A stretch of 64,000 nucleotides of DNA from contig OZ024830.1 in the NCBI GenBank assembly GCA_964016985.1, forward strand, positions 77,558,763 to 77,622,762, read 5' to 3'. The stretch is from Anodontia alba. Taxonomy: Eukaryota > Mollusca > Bivalvia > Lucinida > Lucinidae. Positions 1 to 12,500 of the stretch are shown one piece after another (positions within the stretch are counted from its first letter, which is position 1; each line of letters starts with the position of its first letter). A program made the position numbers and the translations under genes. The notes under the pieces were generated by a model. It was not told the DNA's origin, searched no databases, and was given only the letters and a program-made list of their open reading frames with translations.

Positions 1-170
1 TTTTTTTATGTTATTTGTCAGTTTTCCTAACAGCAAAACCTTTGGACAAGCATTAATTTTGATTCTTATTTATATTTTGTGTTCAAACAAAACCAATTGC
101 TATTTCAATGTGTGAAGCATCTTCTTTCTTCACAAAAACATACAATGTGGGTAATCATTAGAAGCATCTT

Positions 171-410
171 GTGGTCATAGATGTTATGTGTTTTCAACTC
201 ATAGATATTCTGTATTCTCAACTCATAGATATTCTGTGTTCACAACTCATAGATATTCTGTGTTCTCAACTTATAATAGATAGTCTGAATTCCCAACCCA
301 CAGATACTCTGTGTTCTCAGCTCATAGATAGTCTGTGTTCTCAACTGATACATATTCTGTGTTCTGAACTGATAGATAGTCTGTGTTCTCAACTCATAGA
401 CCTGTTTCAC
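171..410. repeat. 24-bp minisatellite, array 1
   Basis: About ten copies of a 24-bp unit resembling CTGTGTTCTCAACTCATAG plus ATATT, with drift. Because 24 is a multiple of three the array stays open in several frames, which creates a spurious reading frame; it is not coding. Confidence 0.9.
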
Positions 411-1732
411 ATGGTTATCTCCCTTACCATGTGCTCTTCAATTGAAAAATCAATAAAGTATATGTAGTCAAATGATGGGGCAAGTAGCCGATCTGATACA
501 CTAATAAAATAGATTACGTTGAAATAAAGTTGTTTAAATTGGCCTTTTGATGTTTTGAAGTATTTTCTTATTTACTGAATGTCAATTATAAAAAGTGGAT
601 CATTCCGATGAATAAGTTTTACACCTTGTAACTGATTTCTATAAAGTTTCTCAGGACAGTAAGAGTAATAAAACACTATATAGGCTAAGCCTACCCGGCC
701 ACTTTTAAAGATTTTTGCAAATCATCCCATTATTCGTTAAGAAGTGCAGACTATACTTAAATAAATAAGTGAATAAATAAATAGATAAATTTGCCATAAA
801 CAAAATAACATTCCACGGATTAATAATAATTCCATGCGTCATCTTTCTCGTATGTTTTGATAATAAACAAAACATTACTTAACCTCTATAATCACGAGCG
901 TGTGCCAAAAGTGGGTATATCCATTTTCGGTAAATTATTACACTATACACCTTTTTAAATACTACGTCACACAATAAACATCATTCAAAACCTCTCGGTC
1001 TTTAACGCAGAATACATTGTAGCCTTGATCCTATTGGATAGCAAAAAGTTATTGTTTACGTTTATCGGACAGTATAATTGCCGATGTTTATTCAGAAAAA
1101 TAAAACAGTTTCATTCGTCAAAAGTTTCTTTTTAGAAGAGATTCTCGTCGAGTGATCAATTCAGTGTCATAATCAGAAATATTAACATATATTTTGACTA
1201 TATAGTAGCTAAAACTAGACGTAAAATTGGTCACCATAAAGCAATATTATGTTTGTGCGCATGCCTGCTGATATCGGAAAAATATCATTGAAACATTTGT
1301 ATTTGTCTTAGGAAAAACAGTCAGATTGCTTCTTGAAGCTGTATTTTAAAACACTAGATAAAATTTACAGTCAAATATTAACCAAAAGTGATTTATTTTC
1401 CAAGTAAAATTAGGCTTGAATCAATTGATATTTATGGAACCGGAAATGTTTTTGCCATCCACAATTTTTGGTCACGTGGTATAACATTGTAATCACGTGG
1501 TCAGTAGCCTGGATGAAAACAATAACATTAAAAAGGTCTATTGAGTAACCTTTGATTAAATGGATGATTTAGCACCTAAATAAACAACTGCCTGCCGATT
1601 GAGAGGTACACGCCCCTTTCTGATTAGGGGGCATTTTATGCTTTTCATTTAGCAAACCCGGCAGCTTTATAGAAGCTCAACATGGGGCGGAACATGTTTG
1701 AGGTGCCGCATGATAATATCAGCAAACTGATA
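411..1732. other. Unannotated AT-rich intron or upstream sequence
   Basis: No reading frame, hairpin family or recognised element. I looked here for the missing N-terminal PNLDC1 exon with its DxE motif and did not find it. Confidence 0.5.
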
Positions 1733-1911
1733 CAGTCAAACCTGTCTTAAGCAGCCACCCAAGGGAAGCTTAAAATGTGGCTGCTGAAGGCAGGTGGCTG
1801 CTTAATACAGTTCAAATATATAAGTCTTATGAATTTTGGGGCAACTTTCCTCTGGCTGCTTAATACAGGTTGGCTGCTTAATAGAGGTGACCACTAACAC
1901 AGGTTTGACTG
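1733..1911. mobile_element. Pogo/Tigger-like MITE
   Basis: Ends are CAGTCAAACCTGT and its inverse ACAGGTTTGACTG, flanked on both sides by TA. Internally it repeats GGCTGCTTAATA. TA target plus CAGTnnAACC ends are typical of pogo/Tigger derivatives. No coding capacity. Confidence 0.75.
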
Positions 1912-1913
1912 TA

Positions 1914-2837
1914 TGTGTGTCTAGCGATGACTCAGATCAGCTTGGACATCAGAGTTTTCGTTGTAAATTCCGTGCATGACTATTACCCAAAACGTTTGTT
2001 CTGTTTTCTTGCGAACAGCGATTATTGACCATGGATGGTATGGCTGAACTGAGTCTTCGTTGGGTGCGCATGACTAAAATATGTATGACAACAATTGAGG
2101 ACAGTACCTTAAATAAGGTAGAAGCCGTGAAAAAGACCAAATGAAACGGAACATTAAATTCTGATACAGATACATATTATTTTATGATGATAATAAATAT
2201 AATAGCGAAAAACTTCGGTTATAAGACAGTCGTATCTGTCTATAGTTCTTGGTATGACTGTCTATAGTTCTTAGTATGATCTTTCAGGTTTAAAATATAA
2301 TTCACATTTCAGTTGATGGTTTTTGTTAGTATTTTAGTGCAAAAGAAAAAAAAAATAATAATAAAAAAAAATAATCTGCTGTCCTGAAATTCTTTATTCA
2401 TTTGAAAAGAACTTTATTTTCACGTGGAAATAAATGAAAGTGACATGCATAAACATGGATGTTCTGCTTGCGGTAAATGGAATCTTTGTGTTATTTTAAG
2501 TCTCTAGCTCTAAACAGTATTTTGACTTTAAATACTACTTTACTAAAGCAATAAAATCGATTTTTACACCTTTGAGGGAGACGATTTTATTTTTGTATTT
2601 AGTTGTTTTTAACTGATACGTTTCCAGCTATAATATCCCAGGACCTCTGTTCTGATATGTTGAGACGACACAAAATGACCCTCAAGGGTTGACGTGTCGT
2701 TAAACCCCAACACAAGTCAAGTCTGTTCTGATATGCAGCGTATTGAAGCTTGTCTCCTTGATTGTAATCTAGCTGAGATAATGCCGATTTGAGACTTACC
2801 TGGACTGTTTGGCACAAGCACACAACAATGTGAAAGT
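1914..2837. other. Unannotated AT-rich stretch
   Basis: Contains an A-rich run near 2345 but no supported gene. The stretch 2625-2720 (GTTGAGACGACACAAAATGA, then ...CACAAGTCAAGTCTG) has the look of a SINE tail, not enough to name. Confidence 0.4.
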
Positions 2838-3520
2838 GGTCTATTCTGTGTTCTCAGCTTATAGATATTCTGTGTTCTCAACTCGTAGATATTCTGTGTT
2901 CTCAACTGATAGATATTCTGTGTACTCAACTCATAGATATTCTGTGTTCTCAGCTCATCGATATTCTGAATTCTCAACCCATAGATATTCTGTGTTCTCA
3001 ACTGATAAATATTCTGTGTTCTCAACTGATAGATAGTCTGTGTTTTCAGCTGATAGATATTCTGTGTTCTCAACTTATAGATAGTCTGAATTCTCAGCCC
3101 ATAGATATTCTGTGTTCTCAGCTCATAGATAGTCTGTGTTCTCAACTGATAGATATTCTGTGTTCTCAACTGGTAGGTATTCTGTGTTCTCAACTCATAG
3201 ATAGTCTGTGTTCTCATTCATGGATATTCTGTGTTCTCAATCCATAGATAGTCTGAATTCTCAGCTCATAGATAGTCTATGTTCTCAACTGATAGATATT
3301 CTGTGTTCTCAACTCATAGATAGTCTGAATTCTCAGCTCATAGATAATAACTGATAGATATTCTGTGTTCTCAACTGATAGGTATTCTATGTTCTCAGCT
3401 CATAGATAGTCTGTGTTCTCAACTGATAAATATTCTGTGTTCTCAACTGATAAATATTCTGTGTTCTCAACTCATAGATAGTCTATGTTCTCATTCATAG
3501 ATATTCTGTGTTCTAAATCT
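2838..3520. repeat. 24-bp minisatellite, array 2
   Basis: About 28 copies of the same 24-bp unit as the array at 171-410, ending about 20 bases before the acceptor of the first visible exon. Frames through it on both strands are artefacts of the repeat. Confidence 0.92.
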
Positions 3521-3540
3521 ATACTTATTATCTTTCTTAG

Positions 3541-3577
3541 GCCTGTCTGCTTTCATCAAAGATCCTGAAGAAAATGT
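3541..3577 (+). CDS. PNLDC1: PNLDC1-like exon 1 of those visible
   Basis: Acceptor TTTCTTAG, donor GTGAGT. Starts with the last two bases of a codon and ends with two bases of the next. Reads [12 protein letters not shown], with a Gly completed by the preceding exon, matching the GLSxF strand of the nuclease fold. Short, so the borders are supported mainly by phase agreement with the next exon. It follows directly after the 24-bp minisatellite. Confidence 0.8.
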
Positions 3578-6500
3578 GTGAGTATAATTGACCCATTCAT
3601 TATTAAAGCTTAATCTTTAACCTTTACCATTCTGAGCTAATTCTGCAGATGACATATTGATATTTTTCTTATTTTTCCAAGAAAAGAGGCTTTGACATTT
3701 CATGCAACTTGCCTTCTTAGGAGACAGTTTGCATAAAGTGTATAATCTTGTTTTCTGGGAAAAATAAGAAAAATATTTCAAATTGTCTGCTGAAAATTTT
3801 ACCCAGGATGCTAACCGTTAAAGCTTAATCCTTAAAGTGCCAGTGAGAACAGCAGCAGCCAACAGTCTAATACAGTATACAGCAAAACCTCGATGACTCG
3901 GAACACCAATGACTAGTTTATCGTGGCTAATTTGAACTCATTTTTGAGTCCCTAGGAAATTCTTCCGATAGCTCAAGAAAACAAATATTCAGGGGACTTT
4001 TCTTAATTCATCATGAAATTGTATGTTGTGTGTATGCATTAGAATTGCCTCAATGAGGCAATTCTAATGAGTACAAACAACATACAATTTTGTTATTATA
4101 CCATTATTGTATAGAAGATTGCAAAAACTTCCCTAAATTATCACCACTTGCTTCCTGACCTGGCGCCATGATTAATCCTCAGTGGCTCGAACTACCTATG
4201 TCTCGAACAAATTTCCATGGTCCCAAAGATGTTTGAGCAATAGAGGTTTTACTGTATATAAAAGAAGGCTTGATATTTCATATTGATCATTTTCCTAGCA
4301 GACAATTCACATGTTGGATGAAATGATAGGTCCTATTTTCTGGGGAAAAAAAATAAAACAATCAGTCTGAGCATGTCATCTACAATTATGAATGGCATGT
4401 TTAGGGTTAATTAATAGTTACCTATTTTTTTTTATTTTTTTTATTTTTTTCAGAAATAGGTTTTGACATTTCATGTGATTCGAGAATCTCATCATCAGAA
4501 ATGTGTTATGACATTTTATTAGACCCCTGCTGAAATTAGAAACCCAGACCCTCTCCTTCCCTAATTAAGTACTTGAGTATATTAGGGAGACCAAATTGAG
4601 TGCTCAAATAACCAAGGTCGACTGGCTTATAATAGCAAAATAGATTAATTCAGCATGATTGCAGATGGTGAGTATTTTGCCAAAAATTATATACAAAATG
4701 TGGTAATCATAAAATATATTCTTACATTTAAACAAGCCAAGTATCAGAGAAAAAGCCTTGAGTACTCATTGCAGTCATGTATCCTACTCCATCAAATTAT
4801 ACACCACAACCTCTTTTTAACACTATTGTTGGGGTCCATAATATAAACCATGTTAATTAAACAACCTTGTTATATCAAAACAAAAATGCATAGGTTATAT
4901 TGAAAAATGACCATTTATGGTCATTTTTCAATATAATCTATGCATTTTTTGGATGCATCTTAGAACCGTGGAACCGTGTTATAAAGAGGTTGTAGTGTAT
5001 CTTGTTGGTATTCATTAGAATCACTGTACTGAGGCAGTTTTAATAAGTGCCTAACAGAGGCTGATAATACTACAGACAGGGCTATGTTTCCTTTAAACGA
5101 CTTACAGGAGGAAAGTGCCATATCATTGGCTAGCTGATTCAAGCAGTGATTGGCATCAATGTATTTGTATAACTTTTGCTGCAAATTAAGAAGATTGGAT
5201 TAAGAAATGATTTCAAGTTTTATTATCTTTATTATGGTCTTTTAACCTTTACCACTCTCTGGGCAAATTCAGCTGACAACAGTTTGATGATTTTTTTTTT
5301 TTTCCATTTTTTTCCAAAGGACAGGCAAATCTCGTAACATGTTGTATATGCATATACCCAATACTGCGGAGCTGATAGCCCTGTTAGTAGAAATCTGATA
5401 GTCTCTTTAGTAGAAATATAAGCCTCTGGTGCCCACAGTATATGTTTTCATGGATAAGCTTAACCCTTATCCTGCTGAACCCGGATATACCCTTCCTTTG
5501 CAAACAGTGAAGATTCAGATCAGTTGGCTTCTGAAGAAGCCAACTGATCTGGATCTGCACTGTTTGCCACTAAGTATGTGAATTTATAGCAACAATCTGG
5601 ATCAAGTAATCTGATTGGTTGAAAAATAGAAGTAGGCTTGGCATCTTAATTTATTCAGCAGGACAAGGGTCAGTGGGAGTGTATACATTTCCAAGGGAGG
5701 CAGCTCTATCAGAACTGCTTTTCACTCCAATCTGAAATGGGATCTTTTCTGAAAGATTAGAGTTGGCTCTCCATAAGAGCAAATTCTTCATTTCTTAACC
5801 CTTCTCTTGCTGAACATGACATGCCCTGTCTTAGCAAACAGTGTACACCCAGATCAGTTGGCTTCTGATCTGGATCTGCACTGTTTGTCATTAAATGTGT
5901 GAATTTCTATCAAAAACCCGGATCAATTAATCTGATTGGCTGGAAATTAGAAGTTGGCGTGGCATTTTAATTTATACAGCAAGGCAAGGGTTAAAGTGGA
6001 CATTTTCTGAACAGGCAAGATATGCAAGGAAAGCAAACAAGAAGTTACGAAATTTCTTTTCCCATGTAAAACTAAAAAATCTGCTGGGTATATCCATATT
6101 GTAAACACTTGCACACACACATCCCAATCCTGCTTTCCCCCACTCCACCCCTTCCACACCAACACACACAGCTATGTCCTTTAGAGAGATTGTTTATAAA
6201 GCACAAAAATTTTTTCTCTCGGTTTCAGCTACAATGTGGAGACATATAATTTTTACCTGTATCCAAGGTCATTTGGTCCGGTGGATGTACGATTTATATG
6301 TCAGGTAAATCATGTATATATAATATACCTTTTGATATGACTTTCAAAGATCTTCTATGCTCTGCACATATTCTTAAATAAAATTTATTTGTTGGTATTG
6401 ACACTTTTGAAACAGAGCCCATTTATCTTTGACAAGATACAGCCTAGTCCATAGCTTCAGTTAACACTGGTCCTGCTAAACCCGGATATACATTGTACTC

Positions 6501-9500
6501 TGCCTATTTAATACTGGTTAACAGCTTAGAGGACTAAGCCTGTCCAGTAAAAGTGTGGTTAGGTAAACTGACCGCACTCGACACTACCCCATTGGGTTGA
6601 CTGGGCTGTAAAACCTTAACACAAACAATTCTGTCTTTGCAAACAGTGTAGATCCAGATCAGTTAGCTTCTGAAGAAGCCAACTGATCTGGATCTGCACT
6701 GTTTGTCATTAAGTATGTGAATTTGTATCAACAACCTGGATCAAGTAATCTGATTGGCTGAAAATCAGAAGTGGGTGTGGCATCCTAATTGATTCAGTGT
6801 GGCAAGGGTTAAGAAAATGTTTTTTCTTATTTCACACTGAGTACTCATAACAATGGTGAGTAGTAAGGCTGGCTGATCGAAGCTGAAAAGATTATCGATT
6901 ATCAGTCCTGCCATTGTGATCGATAATCGATTAGTAATCACTGAAGATTTGGTCATAATTTTACCTGTCTGAGCATGACTCTTACCATAGGTTATACTTT
7001 ATTGCATATATTCGGCCAGACAGGCCTGAGCAAACAGTGTAGACCCTGATGAGATGCCGCAAATGTGGTGTCTCATCAGGGTCTACACTGTTTGCCACCC
7101 ATCCAGTTATTTTTAGACACAACAATGGGTAGTAAATTGTACTTGTTCAAATTTTAGATTATGTATGGTGAGGTGTCTGAATACTAAGGGTAAATACGGT
7201 AAAGTAACTAACACAGAAATCAAATGATCAATTATTAGCAAATCAGTAATGATAATCATTTTTGTGGAATTTATCGATCAATTAATCGATTTTCTGATTA
7301 ATCATGCCAGCCTTAGTGAGTAGATATGTTTTCGCAGAGAAATAAGATAAATGCCCATAGTTTTCGGTTGAAAAAAGGTATCTTGTCTGGAACTATAATA
7401 AGACTGAAGAACATACCAGTGTACATACCCATGCAATCTGCTGAGGCGCTTCAGTGTTATATAGGTACTTTACAAGCTCCATTATGAAAACCGACCTATT
7501 CAAATATATAGAAAATTTCACCTCCAAAAACTGAAAATTTTCAGATAAAAAAACTTTGATATTTTTCATATTTCTGCTCAAAACATAGATTGTGGGTACT
7601 TGTTAGAACCGCCTCGCCAAGGCAGTTTTAACGAATGCCCACAATCTATGTTTTTGAGCAGAAATAAGAAAATTAATGTATACCCCTGTAAACCCCAGTT
7701 TTACTATATAAAAGTGGGGCTTAAGGGAGTCAAAATTATATAGACGTGTATTCATGATGTTTATTACATTGTTGCTGGAAAACCAAAGCAGAAATCATGT
7801 TAGCTAAACAGCCCACAACAGACATTTTCATACAGAAATAAAATACCAATACATTTTCAGTGCATAACCCTTAGAGCACTGCATAAGTTGTAAATCAGGC
7901 CCGTTAGTAGGGGTACCCCTACTTGAGAAGCCATTACTCCCTCGATTTTGCCTGGATTTCGATGGCATTCTCACACCTATGGTGCTGATCGTATGTGACG
8001 TTCTAATGAAGAGTGGTATGTTAGTATAAAGTAGGTTCCCTCCTGTATTGGAGCATTTGCTCTGAATGGTTGCATCTTATGTATATATGAATGACATACC
8101 CCACCCCATCCCCCCTCACCTCCAAAAACGGCAAATGTTGTTCACTGCGCTTTAAGGGTTAAAAATATGACCTACTTATAAGTTCAGATCAGCTATCAAA
8201 GCCTCGTTTTTGTGGAAAAAGAAGAAGATGTACATTATTTTATTTGCATATCAACTAATACGTAAATTTGCCTTTTTTCTAATATTTAAATTCAACAGAT
8301 TCAGGGTAATAAAATCTATATGCATGTACCTATTTTTCAGGCCTCCAGTTTAGAGTTCCTATGCAAATATGAGTTTGATTTCAACAAGGTAAGTTTCAGT
8401 AATTGCAGTCTTGGGAAACTGCCTTGAATGAGGAATTAGGACCTTGAAACCTCATATGCTTGAAGTATGGCTTAGGCTGGCTCTTGAAAATTTTACCAGA
8501 GTGGATTAAGCATTTGCCTAGAAAATTCTAATGCATTTTGAAAACAGTAGGACAAATGTCAAAGGCAGTGTTGACGGATAAAAACTAATCCCTATCCTGT
8601 TTTATGCTGGCAGGTAGACCTACAAGAGTACATCTCCAGAAACAAGCACATATATTAGTTCTAGGTTTTCAACAGCTGAGGGAATATGCAATCTTTGTCG
8701 GCATCCATGTCAAACTGTGAAATTGTTCTCCAAAATCAGAATGTACTTTTTTATACCCCGCCACACAATAGTGGCTGGGTATTATGGTTTCACGTCGGAT
8801 GTCCGTGTGTCCGTCCGTCCGTCCATCCATCCGTCATCTGTCCGTCCATCCATTTTTCGTTTCTTGATTTTCACCAAACTTGGTATGTGCATTGATATTG
8901 TGAAGATCTGGTTTGGAATTGCTAATGGGCAAATTTCTTCAAATTTTGACGGAGTTATCTGCCCAAGACACGCCCATATTTTCGTTTCCGGATTATAACT
9001 TGAGTAAATAACAAGGGATTTTAACCAAACTTGCTATATATATATTGACATTAAGGAGATCTGGTATGGAATTGCTAATGGGCAAATTTCGTCAAATGTT
9101 TACGGAGTTATCTGCCTGAGACACGCCCATATTTTCGTTTCCAGACGATAACTTGAGTAAATAACAAGGGATTTTAACCAAACTTGCTATATGCATTGAC
9201 CTTAAGTAGATCAGTTTTGGAATTGCTAAAGGGCAGATTTTGTCAAATTTTTATGGAGTTATATTGACATTAAGGAGATCTGGTATGGAATTGCTAATGG
9301 GCAAATTTCGTCAAATGTTTACGGAGTTATCTGCCAGAGACACGCCCATATTTTCGTTTCCGGATGATAACTTGAGTAAATAACAAGGCCTTTAACCAAA
9401 CTTGCTATATGCATTGATATTATCAAGATCTGGTTTACTATTGTTATCTGTCCATTGATATTATCAAGATCTGGTTTAGGATTGTTATCTGTCCCTCCGT

Positions 9501-12500
9501 CATTTTCTTTCCAGACATTTTCGCAACGATAACTTTAATACATACACAAATAATTGCTATGGCAGGGTATTATGCTTGCGGTGCTTTTATTTTGCAAAAT
9601 GTTATGCTCTTACCCTGTCAGGTATGGTAGGATCCTGTGTCAATATGTGGATGTCTGATGATAAGTATGCGTAAATTTTAGATGAATCAATGCAAGCAAT
9701 CAAATCCTTCCTGCAATGCCCACCTTTGGTGCTAATCTCTTGGAAGTTTTTTTTTTTCTTTTTCTTTTTTTTTTTTTTTTTTTTTCAGGTATCTTTAAAT
9801 ACTGGCTGGTAATGCCACTAGCTATCACCCTGATGGTCACATGATCATGGCTGATCTGCTAATAGTTAAGTTTATTATTTGTACACCATGTATGCCAGTC
9901 TGAACACGGTAAAATTACTGAAAAATGAGAGAAACAATGGATGCACAGGTAAGGGTACCCATTTTGAAAACCCAGATAGGAAGAAAATTCAACAAGATGA
10001 GGATTACAGTTCTATAAATCCTATTTTTTTCCTGTTTGAATATTGTTATTTAAATAAAATCAGTTAGTAAACTTGATTTTTTATCTTTTTCAAATTAAAT
10101 TTTCCCAATACAGTCGAACCTTGATAGCTCGAACACCGATGGCTCGTTTACCATGGCTAATTCGAACTTGTTTTTGAGTCCCTATGAAGTTCTTCCGACA
10201 GCTCAGGAAAACAAATATTTAGGGAAATTTTCTTATTTTATTGTGAAATTGTATGTTGTGTGTACTCATTAGAATTGCCTCATTGAGGCAATTCTAATAT
10301 GAGTACACTCAACATACCGTTATTGTGTAGAAAATAAAAAAAAAATCCCTAAATTATTGCCATTTGCTTCCTGACTTGGCACCATAATTAACCCTCAGTC
10401 AGGGCCTGACAAATTCAAGTTTCAACCACTTGCCCGGCAGTCCACAACAGCTTGAAAATAGCTTGGAATTACAATATATATTCTATACATTTTTTTTTTC
10501 AGTCGGCTTCGGTGGCTCAGTTGGATGCGCCATCCGACTGGAGACCAGGAGGTCGCGGGTTCAACCCCCGCCGAGGTCGGCAACATTCTTTCGTGGAGAT
10601 TGATCATGAAATATTTTCTACGGTCATTCTCTCCCTTCCGCTGATTTAAGAAGGGCAGTTGTCAGTTTCTGGCGAAATAATGTGCACAGTACTGGTTAAC
10701 CGCTTAGAGGACTAAGCCTGTCCAGTAAACGTGTGGTTAGGTGAACTGACCGCGCTCAACATGACCCCATTGGGTTGACTGGGCCGTAAAACCTCAACAC
10801 AAACAAACAAATACATTTTTCTGGGCAAGTGAAATAAAAACTCAATTGCCCAGCCAAGATTTGGACTTGTCCCGGGCAGCTGGGCAATGGATTTGTCAGG
10901 CCCTGCTCAGTGGCTTGAACCACCCATGTCTCGAACCATTTTCTATGGTCCCAAAGATGTTCGAGCCATCGAAGTGCAACTGTATTTATGTCCCCCACCA
11001 TAGGGTGGCTAGGGGGGACATATTGTTTTTAGTGCGGATCCTGTTGGCATCAGCATCCTTGTCGGCGTAGCCTCTTGTCTGCACTCTATCTCCTTAATGA
11101 ATTGATGGATTTTGGCCAAACTTACACAAATTTATTGTTGGGTGGGGGAAAAATGCTGATTAGATTTTGATGAACTTGACCCCATATTCAAGGTCACACG
11201 AGGACTTAGATTGTTGGAAAAGGCTGGAAAATTGCTTGTCTGCACCCTATCTCTTGAAGGAATAAATGGATTTTGACCATACCTGCACATCTAGATTGCT
11301 GGGACATGTAAAAAGAACTGATTAGATTTTGGTGACCTTGACCCCATTTTCAAGGTTACATGATGACTTAGATGGTTGGAAAATGGCCTGTGTGCACCCT
11401 ATCTCCTGAATGAATGGATGGATTTTTACCAAACTTGTACATTTATATTGTTGAGACATTGAAAAAAAAACTGATTAGATTTTGGTGACCTTGACCCCAT
11501 TTTCAATGTCAAAGGAGGGCTCAGATTGTTAAAAAATGGCTTGTCTGCACCCTAACTCCAACATGAATGGGTGGATTTTGACTAAACTTGTACATCTATA
11601 TTGTTGTGACATGGAAAAGAACTGATTAGATTTTGGTGACCTTAATCCCATTTTTAAGGTCACACAAGGGCCTCGGTGGCTCAGTTGGATGCGCCGTCTG
11701 ACTGGAGACCTGGAGGTTGCGGGTTCAACCCCGGCAGAGGTAGGCAACATTCTTTCGTGGAGATTGATCATGAAATATTTTCTGCGGTCATTCTCTCCCT
11801 TCCGCTGATTCAAGAAGGGTAGTTGTCAGTTTCTGGCGAAAGAATGTGCACAAAACTGGTTAACCGCTTAGAGGACTAAGCCTGCCCAGTAAACGTGTGG
11901 TTAGGTAAACTGACCGCGCTTGACATGACCCCATTGGGTTGACTGGGCCGTAAAACCTCAACACAAACAAACAAACTTAGATTGTTGTAAAATGGCTTGT
12001 CTGCACCCTATCTCATGAAAGAATGGATGGATTTTGACCAAACTTGCACAACTATATTGTTGTGACATGAAAACGAACTGATTTGATTTTTTTGTGACCT
12101 TGACCCAATTTTCAAGGTCACAGGAGGGCTCAGATTGTTGGAAAATGGCTTTTCTGCACCCTGTCTCCTAGATGAATTGATGGATTTTGACCAAACTTGT
12201 ACAGCTATATTGTTGAGACAGGGACAAGATCTGATGAGACTTTGGTGACCTTGACCTCATTTTCAAGGTCACAGTGGGCTCAGATTGTTGGAAAATGGCT
12301 TGTCTGCACCCTATCTCATGAAGGATGGATTTTGATCAAACTTGCACAACTATATTGTTGTGACATGAAAAAGAACTGATTAAATTTTGGTGACCTTGAC
12401 CCCATTTTCAAGGTCACAGGAGGGCTCAGATTGTTGGAAAATGGCTTTTCTGCACCCTATCTCCAGATTATATGGATGGATTTTGACCAAACTTGTACAG

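Larger units (their letters stand above)
10111..10982. mobile_element. Tigger-like MITE carrying three nested insertions
   Basis: Ends CAGTCGAACCTTGATAGCTC and ...GAGCCATCGAAGTGCAACTG with TA on both sides. Inside are an FB1-type hairpin (10246-10317) and a CAGGG-ended element (10400-10905), which itself holds a SINE (10503-10810). The copy at 3880-4254 gives the uninterrupted form. Confidence 0.8.

Noticed and set aside
2717..3217. 166-codon minus-strand frame (and similar frames at 171-467 and 2809-3036)
   Set aside because: Lies wholly in the 24-bp minisatellite; a unit length divisible by three keeps frames open without selection.
1..3540. The missing N-terminal exon with the DxE catalytic pair
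   Set aside because: Scanned on the plus strand and not found; it is most likely upstream of the window.
7553..7672. CRISPR array made of the repeated palindromes
   Set aside because: Copies are kilobases apart, nearly all stem, with no regular spacers, in an intron-bearing animal gene.
8600..8660. Possible extra PNLDC1 exon reading [11 protein letters not shown] after a GGCAG acceptor
   Set aside because: Exon 3 and exon 4 already join in phase and align with the family without this piece, and a stop follows with no donor before it.
10503..10580. A real tRNA gene
   Set aside because: A and B boxes are present, but the sequence continues into a SINE body with an A-rich tail and target duplication, and copies recur at 11669 and 25311.
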